A stretch of DNA of 55,307 bases, from NCBI GenBank assembly GCA_938014335.1, contig CALLRP010000050.1, forward strand, positions 1 through 55,307. Direction: 5' to 3'. This document shows, in pieces, positions 1 through 8,391 of the stretch. The position numbers were made by a program, and so were the translations under genes. Source of the DNA: an uncultured bacterium (GTDB lineage Bacteria; Hydrogenedentota; Hydrogenedentia; Hydrogenedentales; Hydrogenedentaceae). Each line of letters starts with the position of its first letter. Position 1 is the stretch's first letter. The notes beneath the pieces were generated by a model that saw nothing but the letters and a program-made list of their open reading frames with translations, ran no database searches and was not told the DNA's origin.

Positions 1-473
1 CGGGCGGGATAAAACATAAGCAAAACGCGGAAATAAACATTTCCTTCCCGCATATACCTCCGTATTCCTCTGTGACCTCTGTGAGGATAATAATTTAACC
101 ACAGAGAACACAGAGAAGCACGGAGAAAAGAACGAAGAGAAAAATATGGCAAAAAAAAGGATATGGATAAAATCACAGTGCCGGGTGATTGAACTGGGTA
201 AATATCTTAGAGAAAAATTAAAGGAGAATATGAGTGGAACATAAAAAACATACTAAATTGTGCTATATGGATTGTTTGGTTGTAATTGGGGAGACAAAAC
301 AATAGGTAGGTTTTAATTTTAATGCATAATTATTCCAAAAAACAGGGGAGTTGGGTCGTCGAAAAGTGATCTTTAATCGTTTTAGTAATGTGTTTTGGTG
401 ACTGTTTTTTAGTACGATTGTAGTGTTTGATAGAATGTATAAAAAATTAAAATATTTATCAGGTTTTTTACTC
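1..473. other. Intergenic left edge, no convincing gene
   Basis: Apart from the inverted repeat at 58-125 I see only A+T-rich sequence. A 32-codon reading frame at 146-244 has no recognisable product and no clear ribosome binding site, so I do not call it. A longer minus-strand frame overlapping 263-643 is antisense to the real gene that follows. No clear -35/-10 pair was found ahead of the first gene. Confidence 0.5.
58..125. repeat. Imperfect 28-bp inverted repeat (CTCTGTG/CACAGAG type)
   Basis: Left arm 58-85 and right arm 98-125 pair over 28 positions with about seven mismatches. Each arm carries CTCCGT followed by two CTCTGTG blocks (or the complement, two CACAGAG blocks followed by ACGGAG), and 12 A+T-rich bases lie between the arms. 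The same CACAGAG-type motif is, from general knowledge, scattered between genes in many environmental bacterial genomes as a REP-like palindrome. It could act as a transcript-end structure or be a non-autonomous mobile repeat. No transposase is next to it. Confidence 0.7.
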
Positions 474-2018
474 ATGTATAAATTATTTATAAAAAGATTA
501 TGTATTTTTCTGTTTGTTCTTTCCTTTTCTTTAACATTATATTCCCAACAAACGGCGCCTGTTGTCCATGAGGCTAATACGAATCCCTTAGGGATAACTT
601 TATCCCGACAAGTTCCAAGGGAATATAATCCTGGGGCTCTCATGGAAATTGTTGTGAATATTTATTGTAATGCTCCTGACCCCAATTACCCTGTAACAGC
701 GATTGGTTTGTACGAGATGTTGCCTGCGGATTGGACCTTTGTGTCTATGCGGGGGATAACAACGGAACCGCCCCCGATAGCACCTGCACCCGGGACTTCA
801 GGAACTTTGCAATTTGCATGGATAACTCCACCGTCTTTCCCTTGCACATTTGCTTATACGGTTCAGGTACCGGAAGGAGCGGTAGGTGTTAAGACGATAT
901 CCGGGCAGGTAGAATATCGGACGAATGGTCCTCGATTGGTATCGTCCCCGGAAATAACAGAGATTAATGGAATAGACCGTATACCTCCCGAAATCACCTT
1001 ATTGGGAGATAATCCGTTTACGATATATCAGGGGACAACTTATTTAGAACCTGGGTATAAAGCGACGGATAATGCGGATGGTGATATAACCAATCGTGTG
1101 CAAGTGGGTGGAAATGTGGATATTAATCAACCTGGAGAATATAATCTTACTTATACTGTTCGTGATAATGCTGGGAATAACGCTACCGCAACTCGTCTTG
1201 TCCGTGTTCTGGAACGGAGTTCGCAAACGCCTTCGACGGGAGGCGTTGTAACTCCACCTGTAAGTGGAGGACCTGTTGTGATACCACCGCCGTTACCAAC
1301 GACGCAACCGACACGACCTATGCAGACAGCAACAAACCAATCCCAACCTCAAACGATGACTTCTGCTCCTGATAAAACTCAGACCCCCAGACCTGAAGAG
1401 GTAACTTTTCCCAGAATGAATATACCACCTAAAACATCTGCTAAAGAGGGTTCTCCTCAGGGGATTGCCAGTGGAAACCCGTTAAAACCTTTTGAAATAC
1501 CCAAGGAAATTCAAGGGGGGGCTAAACCTCCTCCTAATTTTGAAAAAAATAGGATACCCACCCAAATAGATGGGAACAAAGTATCTGAAAAAATAAAACA
1601 AGTGGAAATAGCTGAGGATAAATCTAATGAAGTTTCTGAAAATACGACTGCTGTGGCAACTGGACCTAAAATGGAAACTATTGGGGAAGATAAGAAGGAA
1701 AAAAATGTTGTTTCTGGAGGAATAGATGTTTCTGCTTCTATTACAACAGCAGAAAATACCTCTCCACTAGGAATGATACCTATTAAAATAGATACAGGGA
1801 GTAGGGGGACACCCTTTTCGTTTATTGGTGGGTTTAAGGATTGGTGGGGAAATAAAACACAGCCCGAAAGAAGAAATTTAATTGGTATGTTTGTTTTGTT
1901 AGGGCTATTGTCATTGCTTTGCTTTATAACCGGAAGAACTGCCTATCAAGGGATCACACCTCAACCTCGTCAGAAAAAGGTAGAAATGGTAGATACTGAA
2001 AGTGGTATAGAGAAATGA
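474..2018 (+). CDS. Secreted, C-terminally anchored protein with Ig-like (DUF5011/HYR-type) domain
   Basis: I do not recognise a named family for the whole protein. From the ATG at 474 it is 514 residues and starts with a lysine-rich signal peptide ending near LYSQ. In-frame alternatives are GTG 423 and ATG 435, but the 474 start gives the cleanest signal peptide. A beta-rich region of about 120 residues follows, with the pattern of an adhesive repeat found in surface proteins (PG..M.IVVNI, E.LPADWTF, F.W..PP.FP..F.Y.V.VPEG). Next is a DUF5011/HYR-like domain beginning PPEITLLGDNPF and ending in the typical Y..TYTVRDNAGN segment. Then come about 210 Pro/Thr/Lys-rich residues and one membrane helix (IGMFVLLGLLSLLCF) near the C-terminus. 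It is probably displayed outside the cytoplasmic membrane. Its stop is 16 bases before ispG, so the two may be co-transcribed, but no functional link is evident. Confidence 0.75.
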   Translation: MYKLFIKRLCIFLFVLSFSLTLYSQQTAPVVHEANTNPLGITLSRQVPREYNPGALMEIVVNIYCNAPDPNYPVTAIGLYEMLPADWTFVSMRGITTEPPPIAPAPGTSGTLQFAWITPPSFPCTFAYTVQVPEGAVGVKTISGQVEYRTNGPRLVSSPEITEINGIDRIPPEITLLGDNPFTIYQGTTYLEPGYKATDNADGDITNRVQVGGNVDINQPGEYNLTYTVRDNAGNNATATRLVRVLERSSQTPSTGGVVTPPVSGGPVVIPPPLPTTQPTRPMQTATNQSQPQTMTSAPDKTQTPRPEEVTFPRMNIPPKTSAKEGSPQGIASGNPLKPFEIPKEIQGGAKPPPNFEKNRIPTQIDGNKVSEKIKQVEIAEDKSNEVSENTTAVATGPKMETIGEDKKEKNVVSGGIDVSASITTAENTSPLGMIPIKIDTGSRGTPFSFIGGFKDWWGNKTQPERRNLIGMFVLLGLLSLLCFITGRTAYQGITPQPRQKKVEMVDTESGIEK

Positions 2019-2034
2019 ATAAAATACGAGGACA

Positions 2035-3273
2035 ATGATTAAAAATTCTGAGGCAAATTATGTAAGGAATGAAACTTATCCGGTTGTTGTACGTAATTGC
2101 ACTATCGGAGGGGGGGCTCCTATCGTTATTCAGGCAATGACAAATACCAATACAGAGGATGCGGAGAACACCGCCAAACAGGTGGCGGAATTATTTAAAG
2201 CGGGAGCAGAGATTGTTCGAATCACTGTCAATACACCTAAATCTGCAAAAAGTGTCCCGGAGATAAGAAAAAGATTGGAAGATATAGGATTAGATGTACC
2301 GTTAGTAGGTGATTTTCATTATAATGGACATATACTTTTATCTAAATATTCGGAATGTGCGGAAGTCCTTGACAAATATCGTATTAATCCGGGGAATGTA
2401 GGAGTAAAAGATAAGAAAACGATTCATTTTGTTCAGATATGTAAGATTGCCAGGGAATTAAATAAGCCTGTGCGAATCGGGGTTAATATTGGTTCCCTGG
2501 ATGAAGATCTTGTAATTCAGCAGATGGAAGCGAATGCAAAATTGACTCAACCTAAAACAAGTGAAGAGATTTATGATAAATGTATGGTTATATCTGCATT
2601 GCAATCTGTAGAGATGGCACAGGAAGCAGGATTAAAACCCGAACAGATTGTAATATCATGTAAAAGCAGTTCCCCTATACAATTAATTCGTGTGTATCGA
2701 GAGTTGTCTAAACGAACAAGGCAACCTCTTCATTTAGGATTAACAGAAGCAGGGGCTGGAATGAGAGGTATTGTCTGGTCTGCCACAGCAATGGGAATTC
2801 TTCTGTCGGAGGGGATAGGAGATACCATACGTGTGAGTCTAACTCCGACTCCGGGCAGTGACCGTAGCGAGGAAATATATGTGGCAAGGGAAATTTTACA
2901 GTCGTTAGGGATTCGCCAGTTTGCACCTCAAGTTATATCTTGTCCGGGATGCGGGAGAACCTCGAATACTACTTTTCAGGAGATAGCGGAACAGGTTCAA
3001 AAACATATAAGGGAGCATTTATCGAGTTGGAGAAACCAGTATAAGGGTGTAGAAAAGATGAAAATTTCAGTTATGGGTTGTATCGTAAATGGACCTGGGG
3101 AATCGCGTTTTGCAAATATAGGACTTAGTTTGCCCGGGAATGGGGAACATCCACAATGTCCTGTATACATGGATGGTCAAAAAGTTACTACATTAAGTGG
3201 GAATGCAAAAGAATTGGCAAAACAGTTTATTGGATTGATAGAGGAATATATTAAGACACATTACGTACAGTAA
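2035..3273 (+). CDS. ispG: 4-hydroxy-3-methylbut-2-en-1-yl diphosphate synthase (IspG/GcpE)
   Basis: This enzyme converts methylerythritol cyclodiphosphate to HMBPP, the penultimate step of the MEP isoprenoid pathway, using a [4Fe-4S] cluster. At 412 residues the protein matches the single-domain bacterial form plus a small extension. An N-terminal TIM-barrel part carries VRITVNTP, GDFHYNGH and PVRIGVNIGS. The C-terminal cluster region has the diagnostic ISCPGCGRTS and MGCIVNGPGES motifs, giving the three conserved cysteines. The start is ATG 2035 with GAGGA only two bases upstream, an unusually short spacing. The long insert of the plant/chlamydial form is absent. It is followed by a promoter for the redox operon, so it is not obviously part of that operon. 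Confidence 0.97.
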   Translation: MIKNSEANYVRNETYPVVVRNCTIGGGAPIVIQAMTNTNTEDAENTAKQVAELFKAGAEIVRITVNTPKSAKSVPEIRKRLEDIGLDVPLVGDFHYNGHILLSKYSECAEVLDKYRINPGNVGVKDKKTIHFVQICKIARELNKPVRIGVNIGSLDEDLVIQQMEANAKLTQPKTSEEIYDKCMVISALQSVEMAQEAGLKPEQIVISCKSSSPIQLIRVYRELSKRTRQPLHLGLTEAGAGMRGIVWSATAMGILLSEGIGDTIRVSLTPTPGSDRSEEIYVAREILQSLGIRQFAPQVISCPGCGRTSNTTFQEIAEQVQKHIREHLSSWRNQYKGVEKMKISVMGCIVNGPGESRFANIGLSLPGNGEHPQCPVYMDGQKVTTLSGNAKELAKQFIGLIEEYIKTHYVQ

Positions 3274-3309
3274 TTGTATCTTCTTGACTTTCTTTTATTT
3301 ACCTCCATT

Positions 3310-3338
3310 TTACTTTGTTTGTATGTGCATGGTATAAT
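3310..3338 (+). promoter_or_regulatory. Extended -10 promoter for the NuoE-NfnB redox operon
   Basis: TATAAT at 3333-3338 is preceded by TG one base upstream (TGGTATAAT), an extended -10 element. The -35 region 17 bases upstream (TTACTT, 3310-3315) is poor, as is usual for extended -10 promoters. A start near 3345 would leave a leader of about 60 bases before the TTG start at 3405, which fits the shorter NuoE start and argues against the ATG at 3315. Confidence 0.55.
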
Positions 3339-3404
3339 AAGTTGCCCTGTTTTTGGCTCAATTCTTTAACACCTTTCGCTTCTACAACGAGAAGGATTTT
3401 ATCG

Positions 3405-3908
3405 TTGAGTTCATCTCATTCAGAATTAGTATCCGGTCTTCAACAATTGTTTCAAAAATATCCCGCCAAGCGCAGTAGTATTATTCCCTTATTACAGGAA
3501 GTGCAGGGACATTATGGTTATATTTCGGCTCCTGCAGTGGATGCAATGGCAGACTATTTAGGTGTGTCCGCATCGGAGATATATGGAGTAGCATCGTTTT
3601 ATACACAGTTCAAGTTCACGCCTCCGGGAAAATATGTTATTCAGATATGCCAGGGGACAGCGTGTCATGTGCGGGCCTCTTCGATTATATTAGAGGCATT
3701 GCGGGAAGAATTGAAGATAGAGCCGGGGCATACGACTCCGGATGGCTTATTTACATTGGAACGGGTTGCGTGTGTAGGATGTTGTGCATTGGCTCCGGTG
3801 ATGGCAATCAATGGGAAGGTGTATGCACAAATGACACAGGATAAAGTTTGTGAAGTAATTAAAGAGTACCGTCAGAAAGAAGAAAATAAAGTAGGTAAAG
3901 AGAAATGA
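3405..3908 (+). CDS. NuoE/HydC-like [2Fe-2S] thioredoxin-fold subunit
   Basis: The protein carries one [2Fe-2S] cluster and normally relays electrons next to the NuoF-type flavoprotein. I start it at TTG 3405, because GAGAAGGA at 3389-3396 lies 8 bases upstream and the 167-residue product has the usual family length. An in-frame ATG at 3315 would add 30 unconserved residues and overlap the promoter. The four ligands follow the family pattern C-x4-C, about 35 residues, C-x3-C (CQGTAC and CVGCC; Cys82, Cys87, Cys123 and Cys127 in this numbering). The helical N-terminal part has the typical HYGYIS and YGVASFYTQF segments. The stop overlaps the start of the NuoF-like gene by four bases, indicating translational coupling. 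The gene could be read as nuoE, hydC, hndA or stnC. Context favours a soluble oxidoreductase over complex I, since no membrane Nuo subunits are near. Confidence 0.92.
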   Translation: MSSSHSELVSGLQQLFQKYPAKRSSIIPLLQEVQGHYGYISAPAVDAMADYLGVSASEIYGVASFYTQFKFTPPGKYVIQICQGTACHVRASSIILEALREELKIEPGHTTPDGLFTLERVACVGCCALAPVMAINGKVYAQMTQDKVCEVIKEYRQKEENKVGKEK

Positions 3909-5827
3909 TAGCAGAAGATACAATGCAGATTTTATATGAACGAGCCCAGGAAGAATGGAGCAAAATAGAGAAAAATACCCTTCCTGTTGTGTATGTAGGT
4001 TCTGCTACTTGTGGCCGTGCCGCAGGGGCTTTGGAAACAGAAGAAATTATAAAAAACCTTCTAATAAAAAATAAAAAATATGCTACATTCGTTGAAGTAG
4101 GCTGTATGGGTCCCTGTGCACTCGAACCTATTATCATGGTTCAACCGTCGGATGGAATTCCAATATGCTACGGACCTATTAAACCTGAGAATGCAGAGGA
4201 ATTTGTGCGACGGATTTTTTTAGAAGAAGGGGTGTGGGAAGAGAAACTGATTGGTGTAATGAGCACAGATGAATTTCATGGATTGCCCCCAATTACACGG
4301 CATCCTATGTTAGCACCGCAGGTTCGTAATGTGCTCCGTAATTGTGGTTTGATTGACCCGGAAAACTTCTATCATTATTTAGCCCAAGGAGGGTATCGTG
4401 GATTTTTGAAAGCATTGGATATAGGAGCAGATGCGGTTCTGGAAGAAATAAAGAAATCGGGTTTGCGTGGGCGTGGAGGAGCAGGATTTCCGACATGGAG
4501 AAAGTGGTCGTTTGCACGCGAGACACAGGCGGATGAGAAGTATCTTATCTGTAATGCGGATGAAGGTGACCCGGGGGCGTTTATGAATCGTTCGGTGCTG
4601 GAAGGAGACCCGCACTCTGTATTGGAAGGGATGCTTATCGCTGGATATACAATAGGTGCAAGGCATGGGTATGTTTATTGTAGGGCGGAGTATCCTCTTG
4701 CCATACGGCGACTGGAAATAGCCATCCAGCAGATGTATGAACATGGTCTTTTAGGAGAAAATATATTAAATAGTGGATTTTCTTTTGATATTACCATTAA
4801 GAAAGGTGCGGGGGCATTTGTATGTGGCGAGGAAACTGCACTTATTGCTTCCATTGAAGGTAATCGCGGTATGCCTCGTCCACGTCCGCCATTTCCAGCA
4901 ATTAGCGGATTGTGGGGGAAACCTACGGTTATACAGAATGTAGAGACTCTGGCAAATGTCTCGTTAATTTTACAACGGGGAGCGGATTGGTATGTGCAAT
5001 ATGGAAATGAAAATAGCAAAGGAACGAAGACTTTTGCGTTAGCAGGGAAAATCAAACGGACAGGGTTGGTAGAGATACCTTTAGGTATTCCTCTGCGGAA
5101 AGTGATATTTGAAGTAGGCGGGGGTATTCTAGATGATAAAGAAGTAAAAGCGGTGCAGACAGGGGGGCCGTCTGGAGGTTGTATTCCGGCAGAAATGTTA
5201 GACCTACCTGTGGATTATGAAGCACTGACAAAAGCAGGTAGTATTATGGGTTCGGGGGGGATGATTGTTTTAGATGAAGATAATTGTATGGTGGATATTG
5301 CTCGATATTTTCTGTCCTTTACTCAGGCGGAATCGTGTGGAAAATGCACCCCTTGTAGGGTAGGGACACGGGCAATGCTGGGTATCCTTGAGCGGATTTG
5401 CTCGGGTAAAGGGGAGATGATGGATATTCTTCGTCTTGAAACACTTGCACAAACGATTAAACAAGGTTCTTTATGTGGATTGGGACAGACCGCTCCGAAT
5501 CCAGTACTATCTACGCTTCGGTATTTCCGTCATGAATATGAAGAACATATCAAGGCAAAGGAATGTAGAGCATTTGTTTGTGGACCGTTGATTTCTTACC
5601 ACATAGACCCAGAGCGTTGTGCGGGTTGTACTATGTGTGCGAAAGCCTGTCCGGTAAAAGCCATTTCGGGCAAACGGAAAGAACCCCATGTTATTGACCC
5701 GGGAACATGTATTCGTTGTGGTCAATGTTTGAGGGTCTGTCCGACAATTTATTCTGCTGTGTATCGGCGGAGCGGTTCAAGAGTTCGTTACGAACCGATT
5801 AAGGAACGAAAGAAGAAAACAGGTTAA
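3905..5827 (+). CDS. NuoF/HydB-like NADH-binding FMN flavoprotein with extra ferredoxin domains
   Basis: This is the NADH-oxidising or NADH-reducing flavin subunit (640 residues). Residues about 25-110 form a thioredoxin-like [2Fe-2S] domain with CGRAAGA (Cys36) and GCMGPC (Cys67, Cys71). Residues 130-540 are the NuoF core: FMN-site motif LRGRGGAGFPTW (about 187-198), NADEGDPGAF, the GAGAFVCGEETAL segment at 301-313, an SLBB region, and a [4Fe-4S] site ESCGKCTPCR (Cys478, 481, 484) plus Cys524. Residues 560-620 add a two-[4Fe-4S] ferredoxin (Cys572/575/578/582 and 602/605/608/612). The N- and C-terminal additions are found in HydB/HndC-type soluble bifurcating enzymes and are not in complex I NuoF. 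The gene overlaps its upstream neighbour by four bases. I infer that it is the NADH end of the complex, passing electrons to the NuoG::NfnA subunit. Confidence 0.93.
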   Translation: MIAEDTMQILYERAQEEWSKIEKNTLPVVYVGSATCGRAAGALETEEIIKNLLIKNKKYATFVEVGCMGPCALEPIIMVQPSDGIPICYGPIKPENAEEFVRRIFLEEGVWEEKLIGVMSTDEFHGLPPITRHPMLAPQVRNVLRNCGLIDPENFYHYLAQGGYRGFLKALDIGADAVLEEIKKSGLRGRGGAGFPTWRKWSFARETQADEKYLICNADEGDPGAFMNRSVLEGDPHSVLEGMLIAGYTIGARHGYVYCRAEYPLAIRRLEIAIQQMYEHGLLGENILNSGFSFDITIKKGAGAFVCGEETALIASIEGNRGMPRPRPPFPAISGLWGKPTVIQNVETLANVSLILQRGADWYVQYGNENSKGTKTFALAGKIKRTGLVEIPLGIPLRKVIFEVGGGILDDKEVKAVQTGGPSGGCIPAEMLDLPVDYEALTKAGSIMGSGGMIVLDEDNCMVDIARYFLSFTQAESCGKCTPCRVGTRAMLGILERICSGKGEMMDILRLETLAQTIKQGSLCGLGQTAPNPVLSTLRYFRHEYEEHIKAKECRAFVCGPLISYHIDPERCAGCTMCAKACPVKAISGKRKEPHVIDPGTCIRCGQCLRVCPTIYSAVYRRSGSRVRYEPIKERKKKTG

Positions 5828-5857
5828 GTATTTTATATAAAAAGAGGTGATTGGATT

Positions 5858-8386
5858 GTGAATGTAGTGATTGATGGAAAAACGATAGAAGCGATAAAAG
5901 GGGAAACGATATTGGAGTGTGCATTGCGAAATGGGATATCCATCCCACATCTTTGCACACATCCTGCTTTGCCTCCTTTTGGTGCGTGTCGTATTTGTAT
6001 CGTAGAAGTGGAAGGGATGCGAGGCTATCCAACTTCCTGTTCTACACCAATAGCTGAAGGAATGGTTATTCACACGCAAACCGAAGCATTGAGGCTGTTG
6101 CGGAGAAATATTTTAGGACTTATGATGTTAGAACATCCCAGTGCTTGCCTGGTGTGCGAACGGCGGGAACTGTGTGACAAATATCGTCCCAAATCGGAAA
6201 AAGTAGGAGCCACTACAGGCTGTCATACTTGTAATAATAAAGAAGTGTGTGAAGTGCGGGAACTTTCTGCGGACTTGGGTCTGGCAGAGATTATGGTAGC
6301 ACCTAAGTATCATTATAAGCCTGTGGAACGCTCTGAGCCATTTATTGACCGAGACTTAAATTTGTGTATTCTCTGTGGAAGATGTGTTCGGATTTGTAAA
6401 TTGCATCAAGGTAAATCGGTTATTGATTTTGTGCACCGGAGTAGTCAAACGCATATTGGGCAGGCGTTTGGAAAGAATTTACATGAAGCAGGGTGCACTT
6501 TCTGTGGGTCTTGTGTGGATGTATGTCCTACTGGGACCTTATCTGACCGATATGCAAAGTGGTTTGGTAGACCGGATGCGGAGATTAAAACAACTTGCAT
6601 ATATTGTGATGAAGCCTGTGCTCTGACGATATACGCAGTAAATAATAAAGCAGTAATGGCAAAGGGACTTTATGACCATTTACCTGTTTGTGTTTTGGGA
6701 CACTTTGCCATACCTGAATTTTTGAACAGTCCGAACCGGCTTAGAACACCCCAGATACGCGTGAATAAAGTATTGAGACCTGTGACTTCGGAAGAAACGG
6801 TGCAAAGATGTGCGGAGTTATTGAAAAATTATACAGGCACAAGTTTTGCCTTTATTTGTGATACTTCCAGCACACTTGAAGATAGGCATGTATTTAAAAA
6901 GTTTACACAGGAAGTCATGCAATCGCCCTATTACTTTGAAATAATACCTGACAAAAAGGGCTATGCAAAAGTTGCGAATATCCCTGAGGAAGTAAAAGCG
7001 GTTATCACGACAGGATTGTTCATACCACAGGAATATAGAAACAGATTCGAGGTGGTCATCGCACTGGATATATTCCCATCTGAATGGACAAAATCGGCTG
7101 ATGTGGTATATCCCGTGGCGACTTTTGCGGAAACATCAGGGACAGTTCTGGATAGGAATAATCAACTGCGTCCATTAGTAAAAGCGTGTAATCCGCCGGG
7201 CGAAGCCTTACCAGAATGGAGTGTTATTCAGCAAATTGCGAAAACTATTTCTGAAAATTGGAAAGAATATACTTCCGTAGAAGATATATCTCGTGAGTTA
7301 GGTTTTGACTCTGCGAAGTTAAATCTTGACCGTTCGTCTGCACCTCCCGCATCACAGAATTTGAAAGAACGGCGGGAATGGTTTAAGGGACATTGTATGG
7401 AAAACTATGTAACGGGTCTGGTAGCAGTAAGAAATTTTGAAGAGGGCAACCCTCATGAGGAAAAAACCTCAATAAAGATTGAGGTCAATATTCCTGAGAA
7501 TCCAGAACATTTTACAGTTTTGTCCCGTAGGGAATTAGTGCCCAATACATATGAGTTTGTAATTTATGCTCCGGCAATTGCCAGGAAAGCATCACCCGGT
7601 CAGTTTGTCATCGTGATGGTAGACGAAAGTTCGGAACGAATCCCTTACTCTTTGAGTGATTGGGATGAGAATAAAGGAACGATTACATTGGTAATACAGG
7701 AAAAGGGATTGTCCAGTCGGAAGATGATTTCGGTTATGGAAGGGGAACGATTAGCCCATGTAGTTGGACCGTTAGGGACTGCTTTTGAGATTAAACAATA
7801 TGGGACGATTGCTATATTAGGTGGATGTTATGGTATTGGTGCAGTAGTTCGTTTATCACGGGCTTTGCGAGAAAAGGGAAATAAAGTTATTGTTATATCC
7901 GAGGCACGGAGTCATTACATGGCTTATTATGAGAAGGAACTGACTGCGGTTAGCGACCGATTTATACAGACAACGATAGATGCATCTTCAGGGGAAAAAG
8001 GACATGCTATTGATGGTTTAAAACGGCTACTACAAGCGGGTGAAAAGATAGACTTGATAGTAGCAGTCGGATGTCCCTTTATGATGATGATAACTGCTAA
8101 TGAGACACGAGATACAGGAATTAAAGCGGTCTGTGCTTTGAATCCAATTATGTTAGATGGTACGGGTATGTGTGGTGCATGTCGAATTAGTGTTGGAGGA
8201 GAGACAAAATTTGCCTGTGTGGATGGACCTTTCTTCGATGCCCATCAAGTTGATTGGGATGAGGTTCGTGACCGCAGGGAAGCATACAGTGCGGAGGAAA
8301 TTCAAGCAATAAGTTTTACGATGCCATCCACAACAATTCAGGGAGAGCATCATTATCATCAGTGTTCCTGCATGGGAAGAGGATAG
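5858..8386 (+). CDS. NuoG-type Fe-S protein fused to NfnA-like FAD/[2Fe-2S] reductase
   Basis: This is an 842-residue fusion. Residues 1-75 are a plant-type [2Fe-2S] domain (Cys33, 44, 47, 61). A His-Cys [4Fe-4S] site follows (His93, Cys97, 100, 106), then a further Cys group (122, 125, 131), and a two-[4Fe-4S] ferredoxin (Cys170-180 and 213-223). Next is a molybdopterin-oxidoreductase-type [4Fe-4S] site (Cys247, 250, 254, 278). Residues 300-480 are a shrunken remnant of the NuoG molybdopterin-like domain, still showing DVVYPVATFAETSGTV. Residues 545-842 are an NfnA/PyrK-type module: flavin motif RIPYSLSD (594-601), GGCYGIGAV, and a C-terminal [2Fe-2S] site with Cys772, 775, 787 and a nearby Asp767, which matches the unusual Asp ligand known in NfnA. 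No hydrogenase H-cluster motif is present. It starts GTG or ATG near 5858 after AAGAGGTG and is followed five bases later by NfnB. I infer that it bridges the NADH module to the NADPH module. Confidence 0.9.
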   Translation: MNVVIDGKTIEAIKGETILECALRNGISIPHLCTHPALPPFGACRICIVEVEGMRGYPTSCSTPIAEGMVIHTQTEALRLLRRNILGLMMLEHPSACLVCERRELCDKYRPKSEKVGATTGCHTCNNKEVCEVRELSADLGLAEIMVAPKYHYKPVERSEPFIDRDLNLCILCGRCVRICKLHQGKSVIDFVHRSSQTHIGQAFGKNLHEAGCTFCGSCVDVCPTGTLSDRYAKWFGRPDAEIKTTCIYCDEACALTIYAVNNKAVMAKGLYDHLPVCVLGHFAIPEFLNSPNRLRTPQIRVNKVLRPVTSEETVQRCAELLKNYTGTSFAFICDTSSTLEDRHVFKKFTQEVMQSPYYFEIIPDKKGYAKVANIPEEVKAVITTGLFIPQEYRNRFEVVIALDIFPSEWTKSADVVYPVATFAETSGTVLDRNNQLRPLVKACNPPGEALPEWSVIQQIAKTISENWKEYTSVEDISRELGFDSAKLNLDRSSAPPASQNLKERREWFKGHCMENYVTGLVAVRNFEEGNPHEEKTSIKIEVNIPENPEHFTVLSRRELVPNTYEFVIYAPAIARKASPGQFVIVMVDESSERIPYSLSDWDENKGTITLVIQEKGLSSRKMISVMEGERLAHVVGPLGTAFEIKQYGTIAILGGCYGIGAVVRLSRALREKGNKVIVISEARSHYMAYYEKELTAVSDRFIQTTIDASSGEKGHAIDGLKRLLQAGEKIDLIVAVGCPFMMMITANETRDTGIKAVCALNPIMLDGTGMCGACRISVGGETKFACVDGPFFDAHQVDWDEVRDRREAYSAEEIQAISFTMPSTTIQGEHHYHQCSCMGRG

Positions 8387-8391
8387 TAAAT

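Noticed and set aside
146..244. 32-residue reading frame near the left repeat
   Set aside because: No homology is recognisable, it is short, and there is no ribosome binding site, so chance is the simplest explanation.
263..643. 126-codon minus-strand frame at the left edge
   Set aside because: It overlaps the signal peptide and first domain of the secreted protein gene in the opposite strand and shows no recognisable domain.
3405..8386. [FeFe] hydrogenase (HydABC)
   Set aside because: NuoE- and NuoF-like subunits match HydC and HydB, but none of the three H-cluster motifs is present; the third gene carries a NfnA module instead.
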